Assembly (NCBI GenBank): GCA_963832785.1
Contig: CAWHVF010000005.1
Span: 310,001-374,000 of the forward strand
DNA length: 64,000 nucleotides
Direction: 5' to 3'
Origin: CAWBRT01 sp963832785
Lineage (GTDB): Bacteria; Acidobacteriota; Terriglobia; Terriglobales; Acidobacteriaceae
The position numbers and the translations under genes were made by a program. The notes beneath the pieces were generated by a model, which ran no database searches, was not told the DNA's origin, and was given only the letters and a program-made list of their open reading frames with translations. Positions 16,893 to 25,808 of this stretch are shown one piece after another. Position 1 is the first letter of the stretch. Each line of letters opens with the position of its first letter.

Positions 16893-17387
16893 ATGAATTC
16901 TATGCCCAAGATGCCGGAGAGTGGTCAAAGTATTCGCTCGCTAAGCGAGGCCCAACTTCGCCGGCTTTTGATTTCCTGCCAGCACATGGACAAGCTGCTG
17001 GCGGACGTAGAAAACATCTTGCACGCCCCGGAATCGACGTCAGCCTTCCCCAAGTATGTAGACGATCTTTCGCCGGTACAGCACAGGAAAATCCAGGATC
17101 TCATTGGCCAGCTTCGCGCCCAGCTTCTCCGCGCCATCGCCCGCCAGGGAATGGCGCCCGAAAAGCCCAGGATTGCTGCTTCACACGCGATTCGCGTGGC
17201 GCTGACCTTCGTCGAGATTGCCATAGAAGAGCTCAGGCCGGAGAAGATGCGCGGCTACGGCCAAATCTCGCCGGCAGGCACCGCGGACTTGAATGCAGTA
17301 GTACAAGAACTCCATGGCTGCGCGCAGCAATTACACCAGTACCTCCCGCAGGAGAAGGGCCCGACCCGCGGGGTGAGTAGCGAGTAA
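16893..17387 (+). CDS. Hypothetical helical protein in the dynamin/MutS operon
   Basis: 164 residues, no family recognised, no signal peptide or TM. The composition is almost wholly helix-forming (SLSEAQLRRLLISCQHMDKLLADVENIL; DLIGQLRAQLLRAIARQ; IRVALTFVEIAIEEL; LNAVVQELHGCAQQLHQYL), suggesting a 5-6 helix bundle. It starts at the ATG at 16893 or 16902; neither has a strong ribosome-binding site. A 22-codon frame ending in an ATGA overlap might couple translation. It lies on the same strand 131 nt after usp and 71 nt before the AAA gene. It could be an adaptor for the ATPase or GTPase (inference from position only). Confidence 0.7.
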   Translation: MNSMPKMPESGQSIRSLSEAQLRRLLISCQHMDKLLADVENILHAPESTSAFPKYVDDLSPVQHRKIQDLIGQLRAQLLRAIARQGMAPEKPRIAASHAIRVALTFVEIAIEELRPEKMRGYGQISPAGTADLNAVVQELHGCAQQLHQYLPQEKGPTRGVSSE

Positions 17388-17458
17388 AAGAGGATAACTT
17401 CGTGAAAAACACGACAACAGCGCTGACATCGGGGAACATAGTTCTGAGGCTGTGAACC

Positions 17459-18190
17459 ATGGCTCTGTTTAATCGAGAAGAAGAAGTCGATGCTCTGCGC
17501 AGGCGATTCGAAAGCCGGAAGTCGTTTTTGCTGCACGGACCCTCAGGAGTCGGAAAGACACATCTGCTCGAATGCGTCAAACCAGAGTTCCCAAACGTTT
17601 TGTATTGCTCGCAATCAAGCAGCCCGCAGGCGGTATTTCGGGCTTTGGCGGAGGCGCTCATCCAGCAAAAGGACGCGGCAGTACTCCACGCTATGGGGCG
17701 CCGTTCCGTGGAAGCGATTACAGCCGTTTCGTTGAAAGGCATTATCACGCGCATTTTGCGCGGGTCCAGGTACGTGATCGTTCTCGACCACTTGAACAGG
17801 CCCGGGCATTCTTTGGCGGCGGCGATTCGTGAACTGATGATTTCCTGCTCCGTCCCGGTCATCGCGGTCGCCCGTTCAGCACATATGGAAGACGCTGGAT
17901 TTGTGGCACCTATGTTCCCGGATCGAGGAGACAAGCTCGTGATCAAGAACTTCGGTCCGGATATCGCTGAGAGCTTTATTCGTGCCTTGGCGGCGGAACA
18001 AAACCTGGTGGTGGAAAACTTCAACGAATTCGTGTCCAAAGTGGTTGAATTCAGCGATGGCAATCCGGGTGCAATCGTGAAAATCGCCAGAATGGCCGGG
18101 ATGTCTAAGTATCGCTTTGGCGGGCATGTCAAGCTTTCACCGCTTTACATTGACTTTCGGCTTGAACTGGCGTCGGCAAATTCGGAGTAA
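17459..18190 (+). CDS. AAA ATPase (ORC/STAND-like NTPase)
   Basis: 243 residues. NREEEVDALRRRFESRKSFLLHGPSGVGKTHLL gives the start of an AAA_16-type domain with Walker A at 27-34. Walker B is YVIVLDHL (104-111), with His after the Asp instead of the usual Asp/Glu. NFGPDIAESFIRALAAEQ and SDGNPGAIVKIARMA resemble the lid subdomain of ORC/STAND NTPases. No effector or DNA-binding domain is attached, so it probably works with a partner. GAGG lies 9 nt before the ATG. The dynamin-like gene follows after 46 nt. Confidence 0.82.
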   Translation: MALFNREEEVDALRRRFESRKSFLLHGPSGVGKTHLLECVKPEFPNVLYCSQSSSPQAVFRALAEALIQQKDAAVLHAMGRRSVEAITAVSLKGIITRILRGSRYVIVLDHLNRPGHSLAAAIRELMISCSVPVIAVARSAHMEDAGFVAPMFPDRGDKLVIKNFGPDIAESFIRALAAEQNLVVENFNEFVSKVVEFSDGNPGAIVKIARMAGMSKYRFGGHVKLSPLYIDFRLELASANSE

Positions 18191-18236
18191 TAGTGAGCTG
18201 GAGTATTCGAATGGAAAACAGCAGGGTTTAGGGACT

Positions 18237-20012
18237 ATGTCCAAGCGAGCCAATCCAGTAATCGAAGATCAGGAATTGCGGAGAGGTGAAGCCGTGCCAA
18301 ACTCCGCGCCGGATGGCGATGCTGTACTACTCCGGTTGGCGGCCATTGCCGACGAATTTGGCGCGGAGCACGCCTCGGGCGATGCGCGCTCGGTGGCTGA
18401 GCGTGTTGCCGAGGGCCGCTTCTATGTCGCCTGTGTCGGTCAGTTCAAGCGCGGCAAATCGACTGTGATCAACGCGCTGATCGGGACCTCTCTTCTCCCT
18501 ACAGGCGTTATTCCGGTGACCATGGTTCCGACGGTTATTCGCTACGGTGATCGGCCGTCGGCGCGAATTCGTTTTCAGATGAAGGCATGGTCTGCTGTAC
18601 CTGTGGAAAATCTGGACGAATACGTCACCGAAGAGAAGAACCCGGAAAATGCCAAAGCTGTCACTGCCGTCGAGATCTTTTTCCCGAGCCCGCTGCTGGC
18701 GAGCGGCATGTGCCTGGTGGATACCCCGGGGTTGGGATCGGTGTTTGAGGCGAACGCGGCTACCACGCGAGCCTTTGTCCCGCATATAGACGCCGCCATC
18801 GTAGTGATCGGCGCTGATCCGCCGATCGCGGGCGACGAGCTGGAGTTGGTGGAAGCCGTCGGCAAGCACGTTCATGAACTCCTGTTCGTTTTGAACAAGG
18901 CAGACCGAGTGAATTCTAGAGAGCTGGCGACGGCCAAGGCATTTGCGCGCGGCGTACTTGAGAGACGGCTGAATCGACTAGCTCCGGTTATCTATGAAAC
19001 CAGTGCCATCGAGCAGATTGAGAATCGCGGCTCCGGACGCGACTGGGGTGAGCTCGTGGGGGCGTTGCGAGAGCTGGTTGAGAAATCCGGCAGCGACCTC
19101 GTACGCCAATCAGCCGAGCGTGCGGCCTCACGTATAGCAGAGCAACTCCTTCGGATTATCAGCGAAGAGCGGCAGGCATTGCGCCGCCCGGTCGAGGAGT
19201 CACGACGGCGAATAGAACAGTTGCGCCAGACTCGCGTCCAGGCCGAGATGTCAATGCGTGAACTCAGCTATCTGTTCACCGCCGAGCAGCACCACATGTC
19301 GGACATGTTCGGTGACCGCCGGCGGGAGTTCCTGGCCAAGGTGCGTCCGGAAGCGCAGCAAGAACTCGACAGGACCTTTCACCAGCTTTCGCGCAGCAAC
19401 GGCCCCAGGTTCCGCCGCGAACTTTTTCATGCTGCCCAGGAGATAGCCAAGGAGCGCCTGCTTCCGTGGCTTGATCGCGAGCAGCAGGATGCAGAACGAG
19501 CCTACCGAGGCGTCGCCCAGCGCTTCGTCGAGTTTGCCAATGATTTCCTTAGCAAGCTGGCTAAAACTGGGGTTCCCGAGCTGGCGGAGCTTCCGCATGC
19601 TCTGGATGCCGAGAAGGGATTCCGCGCCCGCTCACACTTCTATTTCCATCAACTGGAACGTATCGCGGCCCCAGCGTCGCCGTTCCGCCTGATTGGCGAC
19701 CTTGCGCTTGGTGCCGTTGGAGCATACGGCCGCATTCATCGTGAGGCGCATGAGTTTCTGGATCAACTGCTGGAATGGAACAGCGCGCGGGTTCGCAGTG
19801 ATGTCGACAACCGCGTCGCGGAAAGCCAGCATACGCTGGAAGTGGAGATACGAATTCTACTGCTAGAGGTGACGGCAGTGGCAGAGCGCGCGCTGGAGCA
19901 CGCCCGCAAGCTCCAAGCGGAAGGTGCCGCCGCCGTAAATGATACCTTGGCGCGGCTGGACGGGCTGGAGGCCGAAGTCCGATCTATCGCCGCCAACAGC
20001 GCTAGTGCGTAA
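18237..20012 (+). CDS. Dynamin-family GTPase
   Basis: 591 residues. GTPase domain: G1 GQFKRGKS (68-75), a Thr-rich G2 region (VIPVTMVPTVIRYG), G3 DTPGLGS (162-168), G4 NKAD (220-223). A long helical region (about 300-590) rich in Arg/Glu/Gln follows, the usual stalk of bacterial dynamin-like proteins, with a hydrophobic patch near residues 490-520 (ASPFRLIGDLALGAVGAYG) that could be a membrane paddle. Bacterial dynamins remodel or repair membranes. The start is the ATG preceded by TAGGG; the frame is open upstream but without a site. The stop is 10 nt before the first MutS-like gene. Confidence 0.88.
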   Translation: MSKRANPVIEDQELRRGEAVPNSAPDGDAVLLRLAAIADEFGAEHASGDARSVAERVAEGRFYVACVGQFKRGKSTVINALIGTSLLPTGVIPVTMVPTVIRYGDRPSARIRFQMKAWSAVPVENLDEYVTEEKNPENAKAVTAVEIFFPSPLLASGMCLVDTPGLGSVFEANAATTRAFVPHIDAAIVVIGADPPIAGDELELVEAVGKHVHELLFVLNKADRVNSRELATAKAFARGVLERRLNRLAPVIYETSAIEQIENRGSGRDWGELVGALRELVEKSGSDLVRQSAERAASRIAEQLLRIISEERQALRRPVEESRRRIEQLRQTRVQAEMSMRELSYLFTAEQHHMSDMFGDRRREFLAKVRPEAQQELDRTFHQLSRSNGPRFRRELFHAAQEIAKERLLPWLDREQQDAERAYRGVAQRFVEFANDFLSKLAKTGVPELAELPHALDAEKGFRARSHFYFHQLERIAAPASPFRLIGDLALGAVGAYGRIHREAHEFLDQLLEWNSARVRSDVDNRVAESQHTLEVEIRILLLEVTAVAERALEHARKLQAEGAAAVNDTLARLDGLEAEVRSIAANSASA

Positions 20013-20022
20013 AGAGACGGTT

Positions 20023-21585
20023 ATGAGTACCGATCAGACAGTCCAACCGATGGTCTTCCAAAGCATCCTGCTTCAAGACACAGCAGAACCGCTTGCCGAT
20101 GGGCAGCTCACCGTTCCCGAGTTCTTTGTCGATCTCAACCTCGACCAGATCGTCTCCGCCATTACAGCCGGCAGAGAGGAATACGACCTAAAGCCGTTCT
20201 TCTATGTGCCTCTGCATGACATCGACACCATTAACTTTCGCCATGAAATCATGCAGGATCTCGAACGCAGCAGCCTGCTGGACAGCATAAAGCACTTCGC
20301 GCAGAGCATGCGTGCCGTACGCGAGCATCTCGCCATTTTCGGGAAGCTCTACTACCAACGCCAGAAGGAGCGCTGGTTTCTGGACGCGGTAAACGTCTAT
20401 TGCGACGCCGTCGTACGCTTGGTGCGGGACTTGTCGGATTCCGAGCTCAGGTCGCGCGGCTTTTTGGCATTCAAGGAATATATCACCCGGTACAGCGCAT
20501 CCGAGCGCTTCGTTGCGCTCCTTGCAGAAACCAAGAAACTGATAGCTGACCTGTCAGGCATACGCTACACGATCCTGATCAAGGGAGGCACCGTTGAAGC
20601 GCGTCGGTATAACGGCGAGCCTGATTACAGCGCGGAGGTCGAGGCGACATTCGAAAAGTTCAAACAGGGCGCCGTCAGGCAGCGTACGTTTCAGTTCGGC
20701 AATCCGGCAGAAATGAACCACATCGAGGCCGAGATCCTAACACTGGTGACTCGATTGCACCCGCAGGTGTTTTCGGCAGTCGAGCAGTTCTGTGCAATAA
20801 ATAAGGATTTTCAGGACAGTGCCCTTGTCAGGTTCGACCGCGAGATACAGTTCTATGTCGCCTGCCTGGAGCATGTTGCCCGCTTCAGAAAAGCCGGATT
20901 GAACTTCTGCTACCCGCACGTTGTCGCGGAATCTAAAGAAGTTTCCAGCGATCAGGCCTTCGATCTGGCATTAGCGGGCAAGCTTCTTGCTCAGGGCGGC
21001 ACCATCGTCTGCAATGAGTTTTACCTCGGCGGCAGGGAACGCATCATAGTTGTCTCCGGTCCGAACCAAGGCGGGAAAACAACCTTTGCCCGCACCTTTG
21101 GCCAACTGCATTATCTGGCAAGCCTGGGCTGCCCGTGCCCAGGCACGCGGGCACAGACTTTCCTTTTCGACCAGCTCCTTACGCACTTCGAGCGCGAAGA
21201 AAACATCAAGGATCTCCGCGGCAAGCTCCAGGACGATCTCATCAGGATTCATCAGATTCTACAGCGCGCCACTACGAACAGCATCGTGATCATGAACGAG
21301 GTGTTTACGTCGACCACCTTGAGCGACGCTGTCTTGTTAAGCAAGAAAATCGCGGCGAAACTGATGGAATTGGGTCTGTTGTGCATCTGGGTGACTTTCG
21401 TCGATGAGCTGGCCTCGCTCGGGGAGCAGACCGTAAGCATGGTTAGCACGGTTGTGCCCGAGAACCCTGCGGTGCGAACTTTCAAGATCGTCCGAAAGCC
21501 GGCGGACGGTCTGGCCTACGCGATGGCCATAGCAGAAAGGCACCGCCTCACCTACGCGATGATTAAGGAGCGGATTGGGCAATGA
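20023..21585 (+). CDS. MutS-like ATPase A
   Basis: 520 residues, consisting of the MutS core/lever (about 60-330) and the C-terminal ABC-type ATPase. Walker A is GPNQGGKTT (346-354), the signature-like helix is DLRGKLQDDLIRIHQIL (397-413) and Walker B is IVIMNEVF (421-428). The H-loop position reads WVTFVDEL with Phe459 where MutS proteins have His. There is no mismatch-recognition domain I, clamp endonuclease or Smr domain, so this is not canonical mismatch repair MutS. It overlaps the next MutS-like gene by 4 bp, which suggests an obligate heterodimer. The function is unknown. Confidence 0.85.
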   Translation: MSTDQTVQPMVFQSILLQDTAEPLADGQLTVPEFFVDLNLDQIVSAITAGREEYDLKPFFYVPLHDIDTINFRHEIMQDLERSSLLDSIKHFAQSMRAVREHLAIFGKLYYQRQKERWFLDAVNVYCDAVVRLVRDLSDSELRSRGFLAFKEYITRYSASERFVALLAETKKLIADLSGIRYTILIKGGTVEARRYNGEPDYSAEVEATFEKFKQGAVRQRTFQFGNPAEMNHIEAEILTLVTRLHPQVFSAVEQFCAINKDFQDSALVRFDREIQFYVACLEHVARFRKAGLNFCYPHVVAESKEVSSDQAFDLALAGKLLAQGGTIVCNEFYLGGRERIIVVSGPNQGGKTTFARTFGQLHYLASLGCPCPGTRAQTFLFDQLLTHFEREENIKDLRGKLQDDLIRIHQILQRATTNSIVIMNEVFTSTTLSDAVLLSKKIAAKLMELGLLCIWVTFVDELASLGEQTVSMVSTVVPENPAVRTFKIVRKPADGLAYAMAIAERHRLTYAMIKERIGQ

Positions 21586-23156
21586 AAGCGCATCTCCTGC
21601 ATCGCCATCAGGACTTCGACCTGGAAGAGCCGCTGCCGTGGAACGAGGAAGCGCTCACCAAGGACCTGACGCTGAACACCTTGTTCAATGCCATGGCGAA
21701 TGGCGACAAGCTGGTCTTCGAGGTCGCCCAAAAGGTAATCTTCGCCGGCTTGCAGAACGACGTTGAGACTATCCGTTTTCGCCAGGAGATCTTGAAAGAC
21801 TGTCTGAACCATCCCGCAGTTATTCGCGAGTTTTATGCCACCGCCGTGGCTGCGATGGAGGAGGAGAAGAAGCATTACTTCAGCGTCCTCTGGCGCTACC
21901 CCGATTGGGTCTTGCGATATTCGGTCGAACTTGCCGGCGCCATGCTTAAGTTTGTCAAAAAGTTGAGGAAGCTTGCCGATTCACATGCCGACGAATTTGT
22001 CTCAGAGGGCTGGACCGCTCTGTTTGCCACCTTGCAAGCAGAGCTGACCGACGAATACTTCGCCCGCGTGGAGCATCATCTGGAGCAGTTGAAGTTCTCT
22101 GGCGGCGTTTCGCTCAGCGCCGAATTGGGTAAAGGCAACAAGGGAAATGACTACACCCTTCATGCCATCTACCAGCCGCGCCGGCGCAGTTGGGAGTGGC
22201 TGAAATGGGTAATCCGAGAATGGCTGAACCGGCCGTGGAGATGGGAGTGGATGGTCCGGCGCTTTGGGCGGCAACCGTCGGTGTTTGAGTTTACGCTCCA
22301 TCCTCGCGATGAGAGCGGCGCCAAGGCACTCGGCGAAATCCGGGATCGCGGAATCAGCCTGGTTGCCAACGCGCTGGCCCAAGCCAATGATCACGTGCGC
22401 AGCTTTTTCAACATGCTGCGGACAGAGTTGGCATTCTATGTCGGGTGCGTAAACCTGCACGAAGAGCTTGCGCAAAAGGGCGAGCCGATATGTCTTCCGG
22501 TACCAGGAGCGCCTGAATCGCGCACGCTATTGCTTCGGGGCCTGTACGATGTCTGCCTGACGCTGGGAATGAAGCGGCGCGTGGTCGGCAATGATGCGAA
22601 TGCGGATGGGCGGGATCTGGTGATTGTGACGGGCGCTAACCAGGGCGGCAAATCGACCTTTCTTCGCAGCGTCGGCCTGGCGCAATTGATGATGCAATGC
22701 GGAATGTTCGTGCCGGCAGAATCTTTCTGTTCCAGCATCTACGATGGCCTTTTCACCCACTACAAGCGGGAAGAAGACACCAGTATGAAAAGCGGCAAGC
22801 TTGATGAAGAGCTCAGCCGCATGAGCACCATCATCGACCACATCACGCCCCACTCGATGATCCTGTTCAACGAGTCGTTTGCCGCGACCAACGAGCGTGA
22901 AGGCTCGGAGATTGCACGCCAGATCGTATCGGCTTTGCTGGATAGGCGGGTAAAAATCCTTTACGTCACGCATCTCTACGAATTGGCGCGCGGCTTTTCC
23001 CGCAGCACTGATGGGAATGCCTTGTTTCTGCGCGCCGAACGGCAACCTAGTGGAGCTCGGACGTTTAAATTGGTCGAAGGTGAACCGTTGCCGACCAGTT
23101 TTGGCCAGGACTTATACAACAGCATCTTTGGCGCGCCTGTGCAGTGTGAACGCTGA
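21582..23156 (+). CDS. MutS-like ATPase B
   Basis: 524 residues. The N-terminal MutS core (FRQEILKDCLNHPAV...) is interrupted by a Trp-rich segment at 204-223 with seven Trp. The ATPase has Walker A GANQGGKST (351-359), the signature SMKSGKLDEELSRMSTIID (401-419), Walker B SMILFNESF (425-433) and an intact H-loop YVTHLYEL (461-468). Like its partner it has no mismatch-recognition or nuclease domain. The two are clearly different in sequence, not a recent duplication. The Trp-rich basic segment could touch membrane, which would fit the adjacent dynamin gene (inference). Confidence 0.85.
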   Translation: MKAHLLHRHQDFDLEEPLPWNEEALTKDLTLNTLFNAMANGDKLVFEVAQKVIFAGLQNDVETIRFRQEILKDCLNHPAVIREFYATAVAAMEEEKKHYFSVLWRYPDWVLRYSVELAGAMLKFVKKLRKLADSHADEFVSEGWTALFATLQAELTDEYFARVEHHLEQLKFSGGVSLSAELGKGNKGNDYTLHAIYQPRRRSWEWLKWVIREWLNRPWRWEWMVRRFGRQPSVFEFTLHPRDESGAKALGEIRDRGISLVANALAQANDHVRSFFNMLRTELAFYVGCVNLHEELAQKGEPICLPVPGAPESRTLLLRGLYDVCLTLGMKRRVVGNDANADGRDLVIVTGANQGGKSTFLRSVGLAQLMMQCGMFVPAESFCSSIYDGLFTHYKREEDTSMKSGKLDEELSRMSTIIDHITPHSMILFNESFAATNEREGSEIARQIVSALLDRRVKILYVTHLYELARGFSRSTDGNALFLRAERQPSGARTFKLVEGEPLPTSFGQDLYNSIFGAPVQCER

Positions 23157-23163
23157 AGAACCG

Positions 23164-23210
23164 GCATTCCCGGGAATGCACTGAGCGGCGGCTGAGGGTG
23201 GATTTTTTTT
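23164..23210 (+). terminator. Possible terminator after the MutS-like pair
   Basis: Perfect palindrome GCATTCCCGGGAATGC (23164-23179), followed 23 nt later by a run of eight T (23203-23210), directly after the last gene of the operon. The distance between stem and T run is longer than in a standard terminator. Confidence 0.3.
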
Positions 23211-23429
23211 GCTCGGCGCCACTCGACCGTCTCGTCCCGTCCCGGTACAAGTGAATCCGCCGGAGCGGTTCCGAAGTCGTAGCCAGCCGTGGTGAATTGA
23301 TGAGTCACGGGCCAGGCGGAAGTTTGGACACAGCTTTCTAATTTCCGGATGGGACAATCCACGAAGTAGCTCGTTTGCCGACCGTAAGGATTACGCAAGG
23401 ACCTTCGCTGAGCTAATCTAACGTTACGC

Positions 23430-23815
23430 TTTCGCTGGGGGAGGAAGTCAGAAACCCGCGCGGTTCGGGACAATCCAATCGCGTCGAACGCTGCCCTATC
23501 GCTAGTATGCGAGGAATAGGCGACATAACCGTCTGGGCGAACAAGCAATAACCCCTGGTTGTCGAAGAATCTTAATTCAACAACATCCGAAGATGATTCA
23601 GCGAGTTGCTTCGCCGCTTCTTTCGCGGACGCCTCGGCTTGGTTGCCAAGAAAAAGAAGGAAGCGGCTACTGATACCTTTGCCCCCTCGTAAGGAATCAT
23701 CGAAATACCGCTCCCCTGGCCCTTCAACAATCGGACTACCCTGATAGGCAATGCCAAGTTCGGAGAGTCGTTGCACGAAGGCATGCTGAAACGGGGCCTC
23801 GAGTTGCTTACCATG
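23430..23815 (-). pseudogene. C-terminal remnant of a FAD-dependent aromatic monooxygenase
   Basis: Residues such as RLSELGIAYQGSPIV, ERYFDDSLRGGKG, FLLFLGN and LLLVRPDGYVAYSS match the C-terminal thioredoxin-like domain of PheA/TfdB-type flavoprotein hydroxylases. The FAD-binding N-terminal ~400 residues are absent upstream, and downstream the frame runs through unrelated sequence towards the MutS operon. It can no longer be functional as a hydroxylase. Confidence 0.6.
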
Positions 23816-24012
23816 ATTCGATTGCTCCTCTCGGCCACAGATCGTCAGCCTGATAGAGTAAAGGATGCTACGCACTCCATGGGAAAGTTGCGGGTTGGGG
23901 TCAGAAGCCGAGCTCGGCCCCGTTAATCAAGTTCGCATCGGCGCTTGACAAGGCGCACGCCGTTACCATCCTCATCCTGCTTTTCTTGACTGGCACATCT
24001 CTCAGCAGGCGC

Positions 24013-24048
24013 AAAAAGACAAAGCTCTCGTGGAAAGCCGAGAGCTTT
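24013..24048 (-). terminator. Rho-independent terminator of the amidase gene
   Basis: Perfect 10-bp stem AAAGCTCTCG/CGAGAGCTTT (24021-24030 and 24039-24048) with an 8-nt loop. Read on the minus strand it is followed by GTCTTTTTG. It lies 33 bp past the amidase stop. Confidence 0.65.
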
Positions 24049-24080
24049 GCGGTAGCGGAAAGCAAAAAGCCTGCAGTCGG

Positions 24081-25694
24081 TCAGTCCCGAAGAAGAGGCG
24101 GCAAGTATTTCCTTGTCCACTGAGTTTCTTGTTCGTAAGCGTACGCAACTTGCAGCACAGATAAATCTGCGTGGTGCTTACCGATTACCTGTAACCCCAT
24201 TGGTAGTTTGTCTCTGCCGAACCCAGCAGGTAGAGCGATAACCGGCAGCCCGGTTAATGATTCCGGAACGACAACTTCCATCCAACGGTGATACGTATCC
24301 ATGGTCTCGCCGTTGATCGACCTCGGCCAATGGACTTCGGCATCGAATGGGAATACTTGCGCGGTCGGGAGCAGAAGAAATTCGTAGGTCGCAAACAACT
24401 TCGAAACGGCTCGGTAAAATTCAGACCGGGCCTGAGAAGCCGCGTACACCTGGAGCGCCGTTAAGTTCAGACCACCTTCTATCTCCCAAATTGCCTCTGG
24501 CTTAATCTTCGAGCGTTTCGCCGGATCGTTATAGAGGTGGAGGTATTTTCCCGCGAGAAGCCAGTGACGCAAAGTAAGCCATGTATCCCACATCCGCTCA
24601 GGTGGAAAATCCAGCCGGGCCTCTTCAACCGTGCATCCAACTGCTTCAAATGCCTTCATCGCTTTCCGGCACAAATCAAAAATACCAGGCTCAATCTGCA
24701 AATGCCCACCCATGTCACCGAGCCAAGCGATTCTGGTCCCTTTGAAATCTCGTTGCAGTGAACCTGTAAACATGACAGCGTCCTGCTCAATGGAATGTGG
24801 CGCCCGCGGATCCGGACCAGCCATCACAGATAGCAGCATCGCGACATCCGCAACATTTCGCCCCATCGGACCGGCGGTACTTAGCTGGTTGAGAAACAAT
24901 TCCTCCGGTTCGGCCGCCACGCGTCCATAGGAAGTCCGAAAGCCGATCACGTTGTTCCAGCCTGCGGGATTGCGCAGCGAACCCATCATGTCGCTGCCGT
25001 CGGCCACTGGAAGCATGCGTAGCGCCAGCGAGACGGCCGCGCCACCGCTGCTGCCACCAGAAGTCTTCCTTTGGTCATACGCATTGAGGGTGGTACCGAA
25101 TACCGGGTTATAGCTCTGAGAACCCAACCCGAATTCCGGAGTGTTTGTCTTGCCTATCAGGATGACGCCATTATTTTTCAAGCGCTCAACGAAGATCGCG
25201 TCCGCCTCTGGAATCGTGTCCAGAAGTGGCGTGCCCCACGTCGTACGAATTCCCTTTGTTGCTACCAAATCTTTTACAGCATGAGGGAAGCCGTGCATCC
25301 AGCCGAGGTATTGGCCGTGGGCAAGTTGAGCATCTCGCTCGGCCGCCTCTTTCAGCAGTGTATCCCGCGGCTGAAGTGACACGATGGCGTTGACCTTCGG
25401 GTTCGTGCGCTCAATGTGATCAAGATAAACGTTCATTACTTCCTTGCAGGAAACCCGCTTTGTCTTGATCGCATGTGAAAGCGCAATTGCATCCATACGA
25501 ACAAGCTCTGGCACGGACCGGCCAAAACCGTGGCCCTCGCCCGCAGTGCCAAATTCGCCGGCCGTAGTATCAGCAGCAATCGCCCCGGCTGTTTTAGTTG
25601 CAGTCGCCATGAATTCTTGCCCCTTTACAGATGATGCGTCAGGCTCGGAACTACGAGTGTGATTCACTGGGTCTGAATTAATTGGGCGAATCAT
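24081..25694 (-). CDS. Amidase (amidase-signature family)
   Basis: ~537 residues. The Ser-cisSer-Lys triad is visible: Lys in HAVKDL, and the signature TSGGSSGGAAVSLALRMLPVADGSDMMGSLRNPAGW, where the last GS holds the nucleophile. MMGS replaces the more usual GGS, a mild oddity next to the active site. There is no signal peptide, so it is cytoplasmic and hydrolyses an amide. The second ATG (25694) is best placed behind AGGAG; a further in-frame start at 25610 is possible. It lies just downstream of the M20 peptidase and permease genes and may share their substrate. Confidence 0.92.
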   Translation of the reverse strand: MIRPINSDPVNHTRSSEPDASSVKGQEFMATATKTAGAIAADTTAGEFGTAGEGHGFGRSVPELVRMDAIALSHAIKTKRVSCKEVMNVYLDHIERTNPKVNAIVSLQPRDTLLKEAAERDAQLAHGQYLGWMHGFPHAVKDLVATKGIRTTWGTPLLDTIPEADAIFVERLKNNGVILIGKTNTPEFGLGSQSYNPVFGTTLNAYDQRKTSGGSSGGAAVSLALRMLPVADGSDMMGSLRNPAGWNNVIGFRTSYGRVAAEPEELFLNQLSTAGPMGRNVADVAMLLSVMAGPDPRAPHSIEQDAVMFTGSLQRDFKGTRIAWLGDMGGHLQIEPGIFDLCRKAMKAFEAVGCTVEEARLDFPPERMWDTWLTLRHWLLAGKYLHLYNDPAKRSKIKPEAIWEIEGGLNLTALQVYAASQARSEFYRAVSKLFATYEFLLLPTAQVFPFDAEVHWPRSINGETMDTYHRWMEVVVPESLTGLPVIALPAGFGRDKLPMGLQVIGKHHADLSVLQVAYAYEQETQWTRKYLPPLLRD

Positions 25695-25808
25695 AGTCAT
25701 CTCCTAAGCATAATTGTCGACCTTAGGCAGGCCGACCAGCTGTGTAGATTCGAAAAGTGCAAAACCAGGGATAAAGATAAGAGCGCTCCTCCGCAAATTA
25801 TTCATGCC

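Noticed and set aside
18237..20012. Reading the dynamin gene from 18117
   Set aside because: That start lies inside the AAA gene with no ribosome-binding site; the ATG at 18237 has TAGGG and fits the domain boundary.
20023..23156. Canonical mismatch-repair mutS or mutS2
   Set aside because: No domain I with the mismatch-binding Phe-x-Glu motif, no Smr domain, proteins only ~520 residues long, and no mutL nearby.
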